From: Multifurca ochricompacta
Taxonomy: Eukaryota; Basidiomycota; Agaricomycetes; Russulales; Russulaceae
Direction: 5' to 3'
Assembly (NCBI GenBank): GCA_022496185.1
Contig: WTXG01000025.1
Span: forward strand, 1-64,000
DNA length: 64,000 nucleotides
Positions 21,310 through 33,656 of the stretch are shown piece by piece. The position numbers and the translations under genes are program-made. The notes beneath the pieces were generated by a model. The model made no database searches, was not told the origin of the DNA, and saw nothing but the letters and a program-made list of their open reading frames with translations. Numbering within the stretch: the first letter of the stretch is position 1; each line of letters begins with the position of its first letter.

Positions 21310-23143
21310 ATGCGCTTCGAACTCTCCACTTTCTCTTTCCTTTCCGTTGCTCTACTCATCTTAATCCTCCCGGGACAGGTAAATGCCTACAGTATTCCCT
21401 CGGTGTCCATTATTGCTTGGTTATTTTTTTGTAATCTTATCCATGGCGTCAACTCTGTTCTCTGGTCTGGAAACCAGGCTGTGCATGCGCCAGTATGGTG
21501 CGATATTAGTAGGATTAAGATTTTCTCTCATTGCATTGAAAGGGTATTGATCTCTTCTGCAGCTTCTCTTGTGATTTTTGGATCCATGATTGCTCTCCCT
21601 GGCTCTTTCTTGTGCATTTCCCGTCGGCTTGAGGCGATCACCTCCATCCGTAGGGTCGACCAGAAGCAGGGTAGGGTTTATCATGCCATTTTCGAGGCGA
21701 TCATGTGCTTTTTGTTACCAGCCTTATACATGAGTCTACGTGCGTCGCATTAATATTTAGTCGCTGAAGTCATGTAACCCACACCAAGGGCAGACACCAT
21801 TGTTCAAGATCGTCGCTTTGTTATACTCAAAGATCTTGGCTGCCAGGCAGCAGTCCATAATTCACTCCCCGCATTGATCCTTGTGTGGCTTCCACCTCTT
21901 TGTATTTCCGTAATTTCAGCCTTCTATTGTTGTGAGTAACGCATTACTATGGACATCCTTCTGACCAAGGAGTCCCAACAGTGTCTGCTATCATCAACGT
22001 TGGAAAACATCACTACAACTCTCGTCATTACTTCCCTTCTGGACCTGAGATGACACTATCTCTCTTTGTCCGCCGCACTTTCTTTGCGATCAGCGGGATG
22101 CTATACGTAGCTGTCATCTACGTCTACTCTCTGTCAGGGATCATGTCTTCGGGGTTACTACCATGGGAAAGCGTCTCACAAACTCGCTCTCAGATCTCGC
22201 ACATCGAAATTTTACCGTCACCCTCACAGGTGAGTATACAGAGCGAGCTTGTATGGTGGTTCATTCCCGTTTGGTCGCTCCTTCTCTGTATATTATCGGC
22301 GCTCGGAGAGGAGACACAAAGGGGACACCGCTCCATGTGCACTCGGCTCTCTCAGCTGCTCCACAGAGATGCCTTGCCTATGCAGTATGTTTCAAAGATG
22401 AAGATGTTAGCATAGTCACTCACACACACACACTGCACAGCATGAAGTCATCCGCTAAGAAAGCAACCGTCCCAGTTCACTCACTCAAGTCTGGCTGGGA
22501 CCATGACCTTGATCTCAGTTCCCCGATCGGTTCCTTTCGCACCAAGCGCTTCTTTCAGAAGGCTGAATCTACTCGCACTTCCACACCTAGCCCTACCCAT
22601 TCACCCGGAGGCACAACCACATTTACTCAGTCTACGCTTAACGCTCTTGCATCTAGTACCGCTCAGCGGCTGCCTCTCCCATCACCCCCACCCATCAACA
22701 GGCTTCAAGGATATCTGCCAGTTGTATTCCCGCCCAACAAACCGCCAGCAGATACCCTTGCTGTTCCCAAGGCAGTTACGGATGTAGACTCAATCATGTC
22801 CGCATCCCCTACTGGCTCCATTTTTTCTGCGGAGTCTTGGCCAAGACCTCCGCTAACTATACCCTCTTCAGTTTTACCTCCAGCCACCACGGGTTTCCCT
22901 CGTCCTTCATCTCCCCTTTCCATACGTTCCTCACTTGGTAGCACGATAGTTGACGCACTTGGGGCAATTCCTGCCCATTTGCGTGATGCACCTTTCAACG
23001 TCGATGGACCTGGATCTACTGCGGTTCCCGTTTCGCAACTACCCCATGATCGCATGCAACATCACTTGCCAACTCGGAGAGAAGCAAGGAAGAAAGAAGT
23101 GATCTATATGACTGTGGTACATGAGACAGTCGATGGTTTTTGA
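21310..23143 (+). CDS. STE3: STE3-like pheromone receptor 1 (divergent)
   Basis: Five exons (21310-21508, 21563-21739, 21794-21931, 21982-22384, 22441-23143) close in frame to 539 residues. The fungal class D receptor pattern is clear: NLIHGVNSVLW before HAPVWCDI (TM2/TM3), LCISRRLEAI, then QDRRFVILKDLGC in the second extracellular loop and LPPLCISVISAFYC (TM5). Late helices contain FAISGMLYVAVIYVYSLSG and WWFIPVWSLLLCILSALGEE. The 230-residue cytoplasmic tail is Ser/Pro-rich. It lacks the first intron of receptors 2 and 3 and has an extra intron at the start of the tail. Family members couple peptide pheromone binding to a G protein and MAP kinase. The unusual TM1-TM2 residues may mean a non-mating role. 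Confidence 0.85.
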
Positions 23144-24448
23144 GGGAATCTGCGCTTGGTTTTATCATCACAGTTAATTCTGGCATCGTTCACACCCACA
23201 TTCGCATATGATAATCTGTAGCAATTTTTTGTTGAGCTTGACTTTCTTCGAAATTTACACCTGTAGCGCATCCTTCTTTGTAAACTATTCACTCTTGGAT
23301 GCGAATTAAGCAAACAAGACAAGTACCTATCTATTGCAATTCATTGCGACAGTGTCGCTTGTTCTCCAGGACACGTGACTAGTCTTGTGATAACATAACA
23401 GAGGCACGGTGACGTGATGACGTACGTAATTTCACACGAGCAACACAATAATGACTGAGTTTCGCTGCACAAACAAAAGCCGTGCTCATTTACTTTCGTG
23501 GGGTGGATGGGACCTTCAAGCCACTCTTTGTCTTTAACCACCTCCATACTCTTGTCAACGTCTGTGGTACCACTCTACAACCTAGCCATCGTAACTGTTT
23601 TTCTGACACAATGGAGTACATTCCGAATTTTCAAGAACAGGTTTTCCGGGGAAGGGACACCCACCGAGACACATTGATCGCTTCCAGCTAAACTGAGCTA
23701 CCAGCCAAGCCCCCATATTTTCGAACAGAGGGGTATTGTGGTTACTTCACTCAGATGTCCACACAATTATTGATGGAACCTGAGAGTGACCACTTCATCT
23801 CGCTTGTCTCGGAATAAGGGACTAGCTTTTACCTCGGTATCCTATCTTTTGCGACTGCCGTCTACCCTGGAACCTGAAAAACGTGGAAACCATGGTCGCC
23901 TTGTTGGGTTCATTCATAAACAAGGAAAATGGGAACAAGGTCACCCTGCGATTTACATCGTCTCCTCTCCCAAACAAACCGTGGTGTATGAGTGAGTTTT
24001 GAGTTTACGAGTGGGTAACCTAATCCTCGATGTCGGCGTATCACGTGGTTTCAAACCGGCGCGCCATTAAACCGGGATCAACTTGCCCTTCCCGTGCGCC
24101 TTGGTATTTTTCCGTTCCTTCCATATATGGATATAATTCCACACGTGTGTCAAGACTTGCCTTTTCCAGTCACAAACTACACTCTCGTTTAGGAAGGCCC
24201 AAAAGACGTTCCGTTCTGGGATGGTACAGTAGTACATTGCGCGAAATACTCACCTGGGGCTGCTGAACACAAGGGGATGTCCGCTTTCGTATCTTAGCCG
24301 GGCGTGTCACTTTCACCTCTTAAAGCTCTCCATCAGTTGTCTTTAATGCCCACTTTCGCCTTTCTCCACTTTCTACTGGCGAGTCCCCAATAGACCTCCG
24401 GTTCCTTGGTCCCAACCCTAGTAGTTTCAATCTCACTTGACTTCTGCG
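23144..24448. other. Spacer between receptors 1 and 2
   Basis: 1.3 kb searched by eye in all frames for pheromone precursors (40-70 codons ending Cys-aliphatic-aliphatic-X); none found. No transposon ends or tRNA were recognised. Confidence 0.4.
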
Positions 24449-25824
24449 ATGGGTGCCCCTCCGAACGAACTCTACACTGCCTTTTCCTTCATTGGCTTCG
24501 TGTTGTGTGCTATTCCCTTTTACTGGCATCTCGAAGGTTCGTGGTACAGTTGGTGTGTTCGACATCAGGGGGTTTAATAATACGTGCCACAGCATGGAAC
24601 ACTGGCACTTGTATGTACATGGCATGGACCGGTCTCGGGTGCCTTTTGCAATTCGTCAATTCAATCGTTTGGAACAAGAACGTAATAGATAAAGCCCCTG
24701 TCTATTGCGACATTGGTAAGTTTCTAGTGCTGTCCCCTGGACTTTCGCTTAACACTCTACAGCAACCCGCATTCAGGTTGGACTTAACGTTGCGATTCCT
24801 GCTTGTTCGTTGTGCATCAATCGTCGCCTCTACAAGATAGCTACTGTGAAGGCCGTGATGATTACCCCTGCAGAGAAACGCCGCGCGGTCATAACTGACT
24901 TGCTTATCGGCATCGGCATCCCAATTCTCCAGATGGCAGTCCGTGAGCGCGCTTGTTAATTCCTACCGCGGTCAGTCGATTGAACGGATGTGATGCAGAA
25001 TATGTTGTGGAGGGTCACCGGTATAACATTTTCGAGGATTTCGGACCCCTCCACGCTACAGTTATCATGATCCCGTCCTTCCCGCTCTTTTATGCATGGC
25101 CTGTGGCGATTGGTGTTATCTCATTAGTCTACTGTAGTGAGTGTCACACCTTCCCTTCACCCTTTGGTGCGGCGGCTCACACGTCAACAGTCATGACCAT
25201 TTATCAATTTTACAAGCGTGGTCGTCAGTTCAAGCAGATCATGTCCTCTAACCGCGGTCTGAATCAGAGTCGCTACTTACGCCTCATGGCTCTTTCCCTC
25301 GTGGAAATACTTGGAACTATTCCGCTAGGGTCATGGGTTATTGCACACCAATCTAAACTGTTTATGTCCAAGTGGTTGAGCTGGGAGGACACTCACAGCA
25401 ATTATTCGCGAGTCGTCCAGGTCCCGAGCGTTTTATGGAAGGCCGATCACGAAATAGTTGTCGGGCTTGAGACGTTCCGGTGGTCGCTCCCAGTGTGCGC
25501 GTTTATTTTCTTCGGGTTCTTCGGATTCGCAGATGAAGCACGCAAACACTACCGCCTTGTGTACACGTCACTAGCCAGCCGTATCGGATATTCGACATCG
25601 TCTGGCAGTTTCACTGGGTCATCGCATGCGTACGTAGTTCAACGTGCTGATTCGATTCGATTTCGGTGTCTAACATCTTTCACAGTACCTCATCCTTCCC
25701 TCACATGAAGAGCAAAGGCGGAATCTCCGTCTCTGTCGTGACGACATCTAGAAACAAGCGCGATTCCACTTTTTCATTTTCTGATCAACTCTCGATTCCA
25801 TCCATCTCCATGCTAGTGACTTGA
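24449..25824 (+). CDS. STE3: STE3-like pheromone receptor 2
   Basis: Six exons (24449-24536, 24593-24715, 24763-24942, 24999-25136, 25191-25629, 25686-25824) give 368 residues. Family signatures: PFYWHLEAWNTGTC, FVNSIVWN, APVYCDIATRIQVGLNVAIPA, CSLCINRRLYKIATV, KRRAVITDLLIGIGIP, VVEGHRYNIFEDFG, NQSRYLRLMAL, WEDTHSNYSRV and FFGFFGFADEARKHYR before the tail. The first four introns are in the same positions and phases as in receptor 3, so the two are tandem duplicates. The tail stops at 25824, yet an open, typical receptor tail (KPDFKVEQYSP to DASNSV) continues in another frame to 26042. One base lost near 25811 would explain it, giving a longer natural product. Confidence 0.9.
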
Positions 25825-26640
25825 AACCTGATTTCAAGGTCGAGCAGTATTCACCTTCAGAATCCACGGCATCTGCCTCTGTATCCAGTTTCAACGACGA
25901 AATACAAGGACAGACACCCCTGCAGACCACAACGGCTGTGACACCCCCTTCTTTATCAGTACCGCCCCATCTTCCCGATACACCCAAATCTATTATTCGC
26001 CCGACATCCGCATACTCCACTGACGCCTCCAACTCAGTCTGATTTTATCGCCCCAAAAATAAAAAAAGACATGCTGCCCTATTCTTTGGATTTTTTTTTC
26101 CCTCCACATATAGCACATTCGTACACTAGTTGTATTTTTATGGTCACGCATACCCACACTAACGCGTTGAATGGCGTACTATTAGTACGCACCACGTTTA
26201 ACTGCTACTGCAACGATATTCGATCATTTAAATTTTTTCATTTTCTTATTTTTTTTTTTTTCATTTTGTGTTCACTTTTCAAACTATATTTGTAGCACTT
26301 TAAAAAAAAATAGATGAATTTTATCTATGATCCATAAGACTTACGGCGTGCGTCGCGCCTGTCACATGTCACATGTCAACCGTTACCTGTCACGGTTCCC
26401 CGCGAATCCGGACCCAAGTACAAAGGCTCTTGATTCAACCACCACCACAAAGGATTGCCCATTTTCAGTGAACAAGGTATCCACAATGGATTATCGACAC
26501 TCGACACTCGACACACTCCTTTTTATACCCCGCAATTTCTTTGGCTTTGCCTTCCCTTCTATCCACACCCCCGACTGCTAGTGTTCTCGACGTTCAGCTT
26601 ACAACACTCCATCACTCCTTTCGCTAGTCAACTCTTATCC

Positions 26641-28212
26641 ATGACCTATCCCAACCAACTGTTCTCTGCATTTGCATTCATCGGTTTTTTATTTTGTACC
26701 ATTCCACTCTACTGGCACTTAGAGGGTAACTTGTTTTGCGCACCCCCTTCTGTTCTGTCATTGTAGTGACCTCCTTCGGTTCCAGCTTGGAATGCTGGTA
26801 CCTCCCTGTACATGGCCTGGGCTGGCCTAGGTTGTTTGAATGCTTTCATCAATTCTGTTGTCTGGAATGGCACCGTGTCAAATGTGGCGCCTGTTTGGTG
26901 TGACATCTGTGTGTATACCCCATCTTTTCGTTCCTATCCTTTTGTTGATTTGCATTGCGTGGGTAATAGCCACTCGCTTCACGGTTGGCCTTGCCGTCGG
27001 TTTGCCGGCAGCGTTACTCGTGATCAACCGTCGCTTATTCAAGATCGCCTCGAGAACGGCGGCATTTTCGTCAAGAGCAGAGAGGCGTCGCGCTCTCTTT
27101 GTCGACCTTGCAATTGGCCTCGGCATTCCGCTCCTTCAGATGGCATTGCGTGCGCACCACTCTGGCTACTTCAAATTCCTTGACTTAATATCTTTTCAGA
27201 AATCGTTGTTGAAGGACACCGCTTTGATATCTATGAAGAGATCGGATGTTACCCAAACACCTATAATGTCACCCTTGCATTTCCCCTAGTGCTTATCTGG
27301 CCCGCCGTCATAAGTCTTGTCAGTCTGGTATATAATTGTGGGTTGTGTTCCTATACATTTCCCCCTAACTCTACGGCTCACTGCATCTTAGTCCTGAATG
27401 TTCGTTTCTTTTGGAAAAGTTCCCAGCAGCTCAAAGAGATACTGGGCTCCCAAAAAGTTCCAAATCAGAACCGATACATCCGGCTAATTGCTTTGTCCGG
27501 CACCCAAATTTTTTTCATCCTGCCTTACTCCCTTTATTCCATCTATTTCAACATCCGTGTCAACCCTCTGAATCCATGGATCAGTTGGGCTGATACACAC
27601 TTCGATTATTCTCACATCGGACAATTCCCTTCTGTCATATGGCGTGCCATTCCAGCCACCCGGACAGTGATAGAGATTAACAGATGGCTAATAGTCTTTT
27701 CCGCCTTCCTATTCTTCGCATTCTTCGGTTTTGCGGAGGAGGCGCGCAAGCACTATCGTCTGGCATATTCGTTCGCCAGCAGCCGGCTACGTCTGAGCGA
27801 TTCCAGTGCCAGCAGAGCGAACAGCTCCACAAGTTCCCTTGACAGTAGCTTTGGACCGGGATCCAAGAAAGGCATTGCGACGCTTGTCTCTCTCAAGGGT
27901 AGCATCTCGCCATTAGACAGTTGCAGCAGACCTGAGATGACTACGAAGCGCGAGGCGTCTTTGGTGTCCGACTACACGCTGACTTCTGAGACATCCACCT
28001 TTGAGGGTGTCGACGATCAATTGAAAATCATGGGGATCGCCCTCGAGGAGGACAGTTCCTGCCCAACTCCTGCATCTACACCATCACTCTCCCCCGTCCC
28101 ACCCCCGCCAACCGCTGGCGTGGGGGTTCTCCCCTTACCTCCAAACCGACTTAACTTTCCCCTTCCACACCGTCCTACTTCCTCCTACCTCGATCTGTGC
28201 GAGAATGTGTGA
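26641..28212 (+). CDS. STE3: STE3-like pheromone receptor 3
   Basis: Five exons (26641-26725, 26786-26908, 26970-27149, 27200-27337, 27392-28212) give 448 residues. Seven-helix class D receptor with IPLYWHLEAWNAGTS, AFINSVVWNGT, APVWCDISTRFTVG, LLVINRRLFKIA, RALFVDLAIGLGIPLLQ, VVEGHRFDIYEEIGC, NQNRYIRLIAL, WADTHFDYSHI and FFAFFGFAEEARKHYR. The tail of about 180 residues is Ser/Pro-rich and ends SYLDLCENV. Intron 4 is divisible by three and lacks a stop, but its splice sites and the family alignment support removal. The closest relative in the window is receptor 2. The ligand is unknown, with no precursor gene seen nearby. Confidence 0.92.
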
Positions 28213-28783
28213 CCATTCACTTCGTTAGATCCGTAACTATCCCTCCCCTCCCCCCTCTTCTTTCCAAACTCACGCACACGAGCGCCAACCTGAAATTCTA
28301 AACGTTCCTTGTCTGTAGCCGTAGTTTACTCTCGGTCAATTATCCCGCCCCTTTATATTGTCCAATGTAGCACAGATCACCGCGCCATAACTTATACATA
28401 TACTTGCAATACATGCCTCATTCAACGATCGTCTGTATGAATCAACCAAAGTGGCACACTCACAATCCACGCCACAGCCAACTGAAATGCCGATTTGCTT
28501 GTTCAGTATGGGTACGGCTTGAGGCAAGCGAATTAAGTGAGCTCAATGGGACTTGTTTATTGTGGAGTATGACTGGTGTATCATGATGGCATCGTTTATT
28601 CTTGGATGTTTTGTCATACATAAGAGTCAGTAGCAATATAAAAACACAGAACCACGACAGAATAGAAACGAGACGAGAACATGAATGGCTTACGGTATTT
28701 GTAGATAATGTGTGGTAAGCATGCTCAAAGAGTAAGACATAAACCCATTAGACAAAGGGGAGCCTCGTAGAGAAAAAAAAAAA
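28213..28783. other. Convergent 3' spacer
   Basis: 570 bp between the ends of receptor 3 and the F-box gene. AT-rich in the second half; no gene, repeat or CaaX peptide was seen. Confidence 0.4.
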
Positions 28784-30269
28784 CTACAGGTCGAAGGGTT
28801 CGAGACGACGAAGTTTTGGGAAGCGCACTCGTATATCCTGAAGCGAGGACGCCGCGATCCCGTGAGGGAAACTTGAGCCGCTGAGATCTTCCAGCTCGGG
28901 AAAGAGAGGGATAACGTCCTCGACGCGCGGGCAGATCGGGCTTATTCGGTTCGCGATGCGGCGGGGAAAGACACGGCGGATGACCTTTCTGAACGCCCTG
29001 GACCATCTCGAATTGGGGCGGATGAAGACGCTGCCATGGATGCTGAGGTGAGTCACCGAGGGGAAGAAAGTGGCGACTGCGCGGAGGGTGGCAAGACTAT
29101 CGCAGAATTTGATGGACAGCTTGCGGACCGTGGTACCATCGATTTCCCTCAGGTCCGTCGGTAAGTCACTTGAGAACAAAAAAAGGTCACCGAGGGTCTC
29201 TAGGCAAAGCTTATCGGGTTCGCGGGCCGCGCTGAGGGCACGAACAAAGGAAAGGTGGGACACAGATAGGTGCTTGAGACGGGGAAGCGAACCCCCCCGC
29301 AGAGTAACATTGTAAGCGTAGGACCATGTCAGGCTTTCGATGGTCGGGTGTGCTTCCAAAAAGCGTTGCGCGTAAGGGTATGTATCGAACGTCCAACCCC
29401 AACCTAGATTGAGTTCGACGAGGAAGGGAAATCGACAGTCTTCCAATAAGCAGGCGATGTCGGGACCGTAACCGACGAAATGTGGTAAATGAAGAACCTA
29501 TTGATTGCCTGAAAATCTATCCTTCTTTCTGAGTCAGGAGGCAAAAGAACAGACCTGCAAAAACAGAGTGGATGACAGGGCGGTGCGAAAAGGACGAATA
29601 TATTTTCTCGCCCATGGCATCCCGGTTAGCATTGCAGACTTGAGGTTGGGGAGCTCCCAGAGCTGCTGTGGGTCGTCGTGTGGGCAATGGGCCTTTGATG
29701 TTGAGGTTTGTGCTTACCTGGACGTCTTCGAAGACGGCTTCGGCTTCGGTACCATGTGATCTAGATGACCTCAAAATCAAATTCTCCACGGAGGGTATGT
29801 GTGCGAGAAAGAGGGAGAGTATGTCGGGTGTTCCTTGGCACCATCTGTATACGTTCTCGAATTCGAGTGTCTTAAGCAGTCTCATGTTTCGCAATGCCCT
29901 TAAAGGGTAACCGAGCTGCTCTCTCATAAATGTGCCATCTAGCAAATGGTCAACTAGGGTAGTAGGAATCTGCCATCGGGAGCCGGTTATCGGTGTGAGA
30001 TATACTCCGGGATGGTAGAATTCGGAGTCGGAGATCACGAGTTTGCGTACGTTCGACGCCAGGCTTGGTCTCTCGGCGAGATGCCTCCAAATCGAAATGT
30101 GATCCACAGATAGGAATATTTCACGGTACTCGAGGTGACGAGGGATGATGATGCCCTTCCATGTTGAGCATGACAGGGCAAGGGAAAGTAGATCAGGACG
30201 TTCATCCAACGCCTCTGCGATAAGTTCGAGAGTATCGAGTGGTAAACGAAATAGTAGAGCGCATGTCAT
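28784..30269 (-). CDS. F-box protein with leucine-rich-repeat-like C-terminus
   Basis: Three exons (30269-29718, 29665-29555, 29497-28784) give 458 residues. The N-terminus LPLDTLELIAEALDERPD, then LALSCSTWKGIIIPRHLEYREI, is an F-box, the domain that docks substrates to the SCF ubiquitin ligase through Skp1. The rest has spaced leucine patterns (LKTLEFENV, VENLILRSS, LKHLSVSHLSF, VRKLSIKFC, VTHLSIHGSV, FPELEDL, FPKLRRLEP) typical of the degenerate LRRs in the expanded agaricomycete F-box families. The substrate cannot be inferred. Both introns (52 and 57 nt) have good splice sites. Confidence 0.85.
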
Positions 30270-30738
30270 AGTGCGATTGTTGAGTGAAAATTGACTTGAC
30301 TGATCATGCAGTTACTTGAGCTTGAGTAGAGTAGCAGCTCTAGGGTACTTGTCTTGTCATTGGTCGACACGACGACACATGATGATTCCCTCCTTCCCAC
30401 TCCCCTTCCCGGCCCGCTTTTCCCATTTGACCCGCTTTGCCCCCAACGCCCAACGCCCAACGCCTGAGATTCATGGCTCTGTCTGGGAATCTGATTCCAC
30501 ATGAACCTACAAAAGAGATCAGGTCAGCTCAGCTCAGCTCAGCTCGTATGTACCTCTGTCCGTATGTGTAAACAAATACATACCACTTGTCATCGCCATC
30601 GCCTTTTGGCGGCGCTGGCGCTGGAGGGTTACTAAACTAAACAAGGACAAACATGTGAGATGACGCGTCACGACTGTGAGCTGCCTCAGATGGCCGTTGA
30701 CCGCAAGCGTCTACCCTTTCCTCTCTCTTTCCTGCCTC
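30270..30738. promoter_or_regulatory. Divergent promoter of the F-box gene and RPN9
   Basis: 469 bp containing five tandem CAGCT units near 30520-30545 and an inverted GGCG cluster near 30600. The canonical proteasome element GGTGGCAAA was not seen. Confidence 0.4.
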
Positions 30739-32317
30739 ATGTCATCGTCAGCGCAATCCTCTTCGGATAGACCAAAACCACCAAAGCTCAATGTCGAAGA
30801 ATATCTAGCGACCGCTGTCTCCGCCACTCCGTCCGACCTTCACCCCTTCTTTGAATCCTTCCAGAGCTTGTACTCACGCAAGTGCGCACACACCCCATCA
30901 TCGCTTCCACAAAATGAATGTCTAACGTATTAGGCATTTGTCTTTGTCTATAGACTATGGCATCAGCTGACGCAAAAAGTCGACGAGTTCTTTGATTATC
31001 CTCTCGCGAAACAGTATCGTGTCGATGTGTACACACGCTTTGTGCGCGACTTTGAGGAACGTCTAAACCCTTTAAGGCTTGCAGAGATGGGTATCAAGAT
31101 CTCGCAAGATATTGACAGTGCGCTGCCTTTGATGAACCTTTATTCCCCCCCCTCCTCCCTTCCATTCTGGTGTTGATTGACTTCGGTACTTGCAGACCCC
31201 GCGGAACACCTCGAATTCCTGACAGACTTACTCTCCCGCATAACTCAAGATAATTCCTCCGATGCGCATGTTTTGGTCCTTTCAACGCTTGCCCACGCAA
31301 AATTATTATTTGGTGATTTAGAAGGGAGCAAGACTGACATCGATGCCGCATGGAAAGTCTTGGACAACCTAGACGCAGTTGAGAATTCCGTCAACGGTGC
31401 GTACTATCGCGTCGCTGCTGACTATTACAAGGTGGGTCTTCTCCCTTGTGATCTTTCTGGGCGGCGTTGAACACACATATGGAGTAGGCAAAGGCAGAAT
31501 ACGCACCGTATTACAGGAACTCGTTGCTGTACCTCGCCTGCGTTGACCTAGAAAAGGACATGTCACAAGAAGAGCGTCTTCTACGTGCGCATGATCTGGC
31601 ACTTTCAGCCTTTCTGGCTGAGACGATTTACAACTTTGGCGAGCTGGTACGTTGTTCAGCTGACTCCAAGCCCAGAACTGTGCTAATCTTGCGGCGTTCT
31701 GGTGTGTTGTGCGGAAATTGCGTAGCTAATGCACCCCATCCTCGACTCACTGGATGGTACCCCTCACGAATGGATCAAGAAGCTTCTTTTCACATTCAAT
31801 GAAGGTAATATCGGTAAATTCGAAGCCCAGAGCCCACTTTTTGGGCAGGAGGTGCGCCATTGCCCCCTCGAGGCCGGAAGGCGAGATCTAACGGAAGCGG
31901 TTGTGACTTCAGCCAATACTGATGGGAAATTATCCGTTCCTGCGGCAGAAGATCTGCCTCATGGCATTGATCGAATCCGTGTTTGCGCGGGGCGCCTACG
32001 ACCGGACGATGTCGTTCCAAACGATTTCGGAGGAGACTAGACTACCGCTTGATGAGGTCGAGCATCTTATCATGAAAGCGCTGAGGTACCTCCTCCTATA
32101 CTCTACAAACATTATGATTCTGACGAGAGGGGTTAGCTTGAAGCTGATTCGGGGTTCAATAGATCAGGTTGACCAAAAGGCTGTTATCACATGGGTACAA
32201 CCGCGAGTCCTATCTCGCTCACAGATAGGTAAACTTGCGGAGAGGTTGGACACCTGGAAGAAGAAGCTAGATGGGGTGGCTGAACGCATAGCTCCTGAAT
32301 TACTTGTGTCATCATAG
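30739..32317 (+). CDS. RPN9: 26S proteasome regulatory subunit Rpn9 (PSMD13)
   Basis: Seven exons (30739-30881, 30954-31117, 31196-31431, 31488-31646, 31726-31851, 31913-32085, 32137-32317) give 393 residues, the usual Rpn9 length. The N-terminal helical repeats include LWHQLTQKVDEFFDYPLA and VYTRFVRDFEERLNPLRLAEM. The PCI module covers about residues 200-350 (FNFGEL-type helices, then NYPFLRQKICLMALIES and LPLDEVEHLIMKALSLKLIRG). The C-terminal helix RLDTWKKKLDGVAERI is that found in the lid helical bundle. Role: lid subunit of the 19S particle, contacting Rpn10 and the other PCI subunits. ATG 30739 is chosen because an in-frame upstream start would add a hydrophobic leader absent from the family. 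Confidence 0.95.
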
Positions 32318-33656
32318 TCTGTAGGTGTAGGTGCAGTCTCCCCGTACCCCGATTCGTTCTTTTTCATTGCCTGTTCACTGCCTTTTCTAACACTCCTGTG
32401 CTCATCGGCCTGTGCAATCAGTGTCCTGCAGCACTTTTATTTTTTTTCTTAACGCTCTGCCCTGGGATTACTCCCGCATGATCCACCAGCATTCACCATT
32501 CCTGAAGCGGATGGCAGACGGGATAGGCAGCTGCCCTGTATAGCTGTGAGGCTGTACTAAAATTATATGAGAAACATTACAATGTGCAAAAGTAAGGGAT
32601 GGATCGTGAAAGTTGTGCGCTGCGCCAAACAGAGCCAAGCCAATAGTATTATAATTACAGTCAGCCTGGCGAGATGCTTGTGTTGGATGCCTTGCGTGTG
32701 GGACAAGAGCAAGAGTGGACAGGCTAGGACACCGCTTCCTACAATGTGCGCTGCTGTGCTCTGCTTGATAAGTTACAAAATGCAAAATGATGATGATAAA
32801 CACGCAGGAGGTAGAGCCTCTCCGCCTGTGCGCCTGTGCTATGCTGCTATGCTACCAAGGGGAAGGGGAAGAAGTTGGGTGTTGGCGGCAATCCGGGCCG
32901 GGAGGAAGCAAATGAGGCAAGAGCAAGAACAAGAGCAAGCAAGCAAAAGCAAAGCAAAAGCAATCAATCAATTAACTAGAGTTATTTGAGTAGAGAGATG
33001 GAATATGGAGATGATGGAAGAACGATGAATATGAAGATGAAGATGAAGATGAAGATTAAAGATAAAGATAAAGATGATGCCACAAGGATGAAACGAGGCA
33101 GGCGAGACCTTAGCGAATATATCATATCCGCCGTGTATATACCGATACCGTATGGAGGTAACCGTAAGTAAGATTCCGAGGTCTGAATGGAATGAATTGA
33201 ATTGAATTGATGATTGATGATTGATGATGGGGTGCGTTAGTTAACGTTGACGTTAAACTGGTTCTTATTTTCTTTTTCTTTTTTTATCGAGGGTGACCTG
33301 TGACAAGACGTCAGTGTGTTATGAGCGAGGCCAACACGAGCCTGATGGCGGCTGGCTGATGGTGGATGGTCGCTTGATGGATAACCAACCACCACCAACC
33401 ACCACTACACATCGCGCACACCGCACCACACTACACATACATACACAACACACAACATTAACATCTCCTCATCTCTCTCTTTCTCACTTTCTCTTTCTCA
33501 CAGAGGTTCTGTTGTCATTTTCTTACTTGCAACGTGTTCTTCCTTATTCTACCGTTCATAAGCATAAAACCTCTCTCCTTCTTCTTCCTTCTCATCCCAA
33601 CTCGTTCCCCGACCGAGTGCTTTTTCAATTTGACACCCACCCGTCATTACCACTAA
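32318..33656. other. Spacer with simple repeats upstream of the Myb gene
   Basis: 1.34 kb without a convincing gene. It contains degenerate AGCAA/AAGCA tracts (32920-32965), GATGAA repeats then ATAAAG repeats (33030-33075), TGAATTGAA/TGATTGA repeats (33185-33225) and long CT-rich stretches before the start codon (33470-33620), a common fungal promoter feature. Confidence 0.5.

Noticed and set aside
23780..23840. Minus-strand peptide ending Cys-Val-Asp-Ile as a pheromone precursor
   Set aside because: Only about 15 codons, and the CaaX residues are atypical; precursors are usually 40 or more residues.
26130..26160. Minus-strand Cys-Gly-Tyr-Ala stop as a CaaX end
   Set aside because: A stop codon lies directly before the Cys in the same frame.
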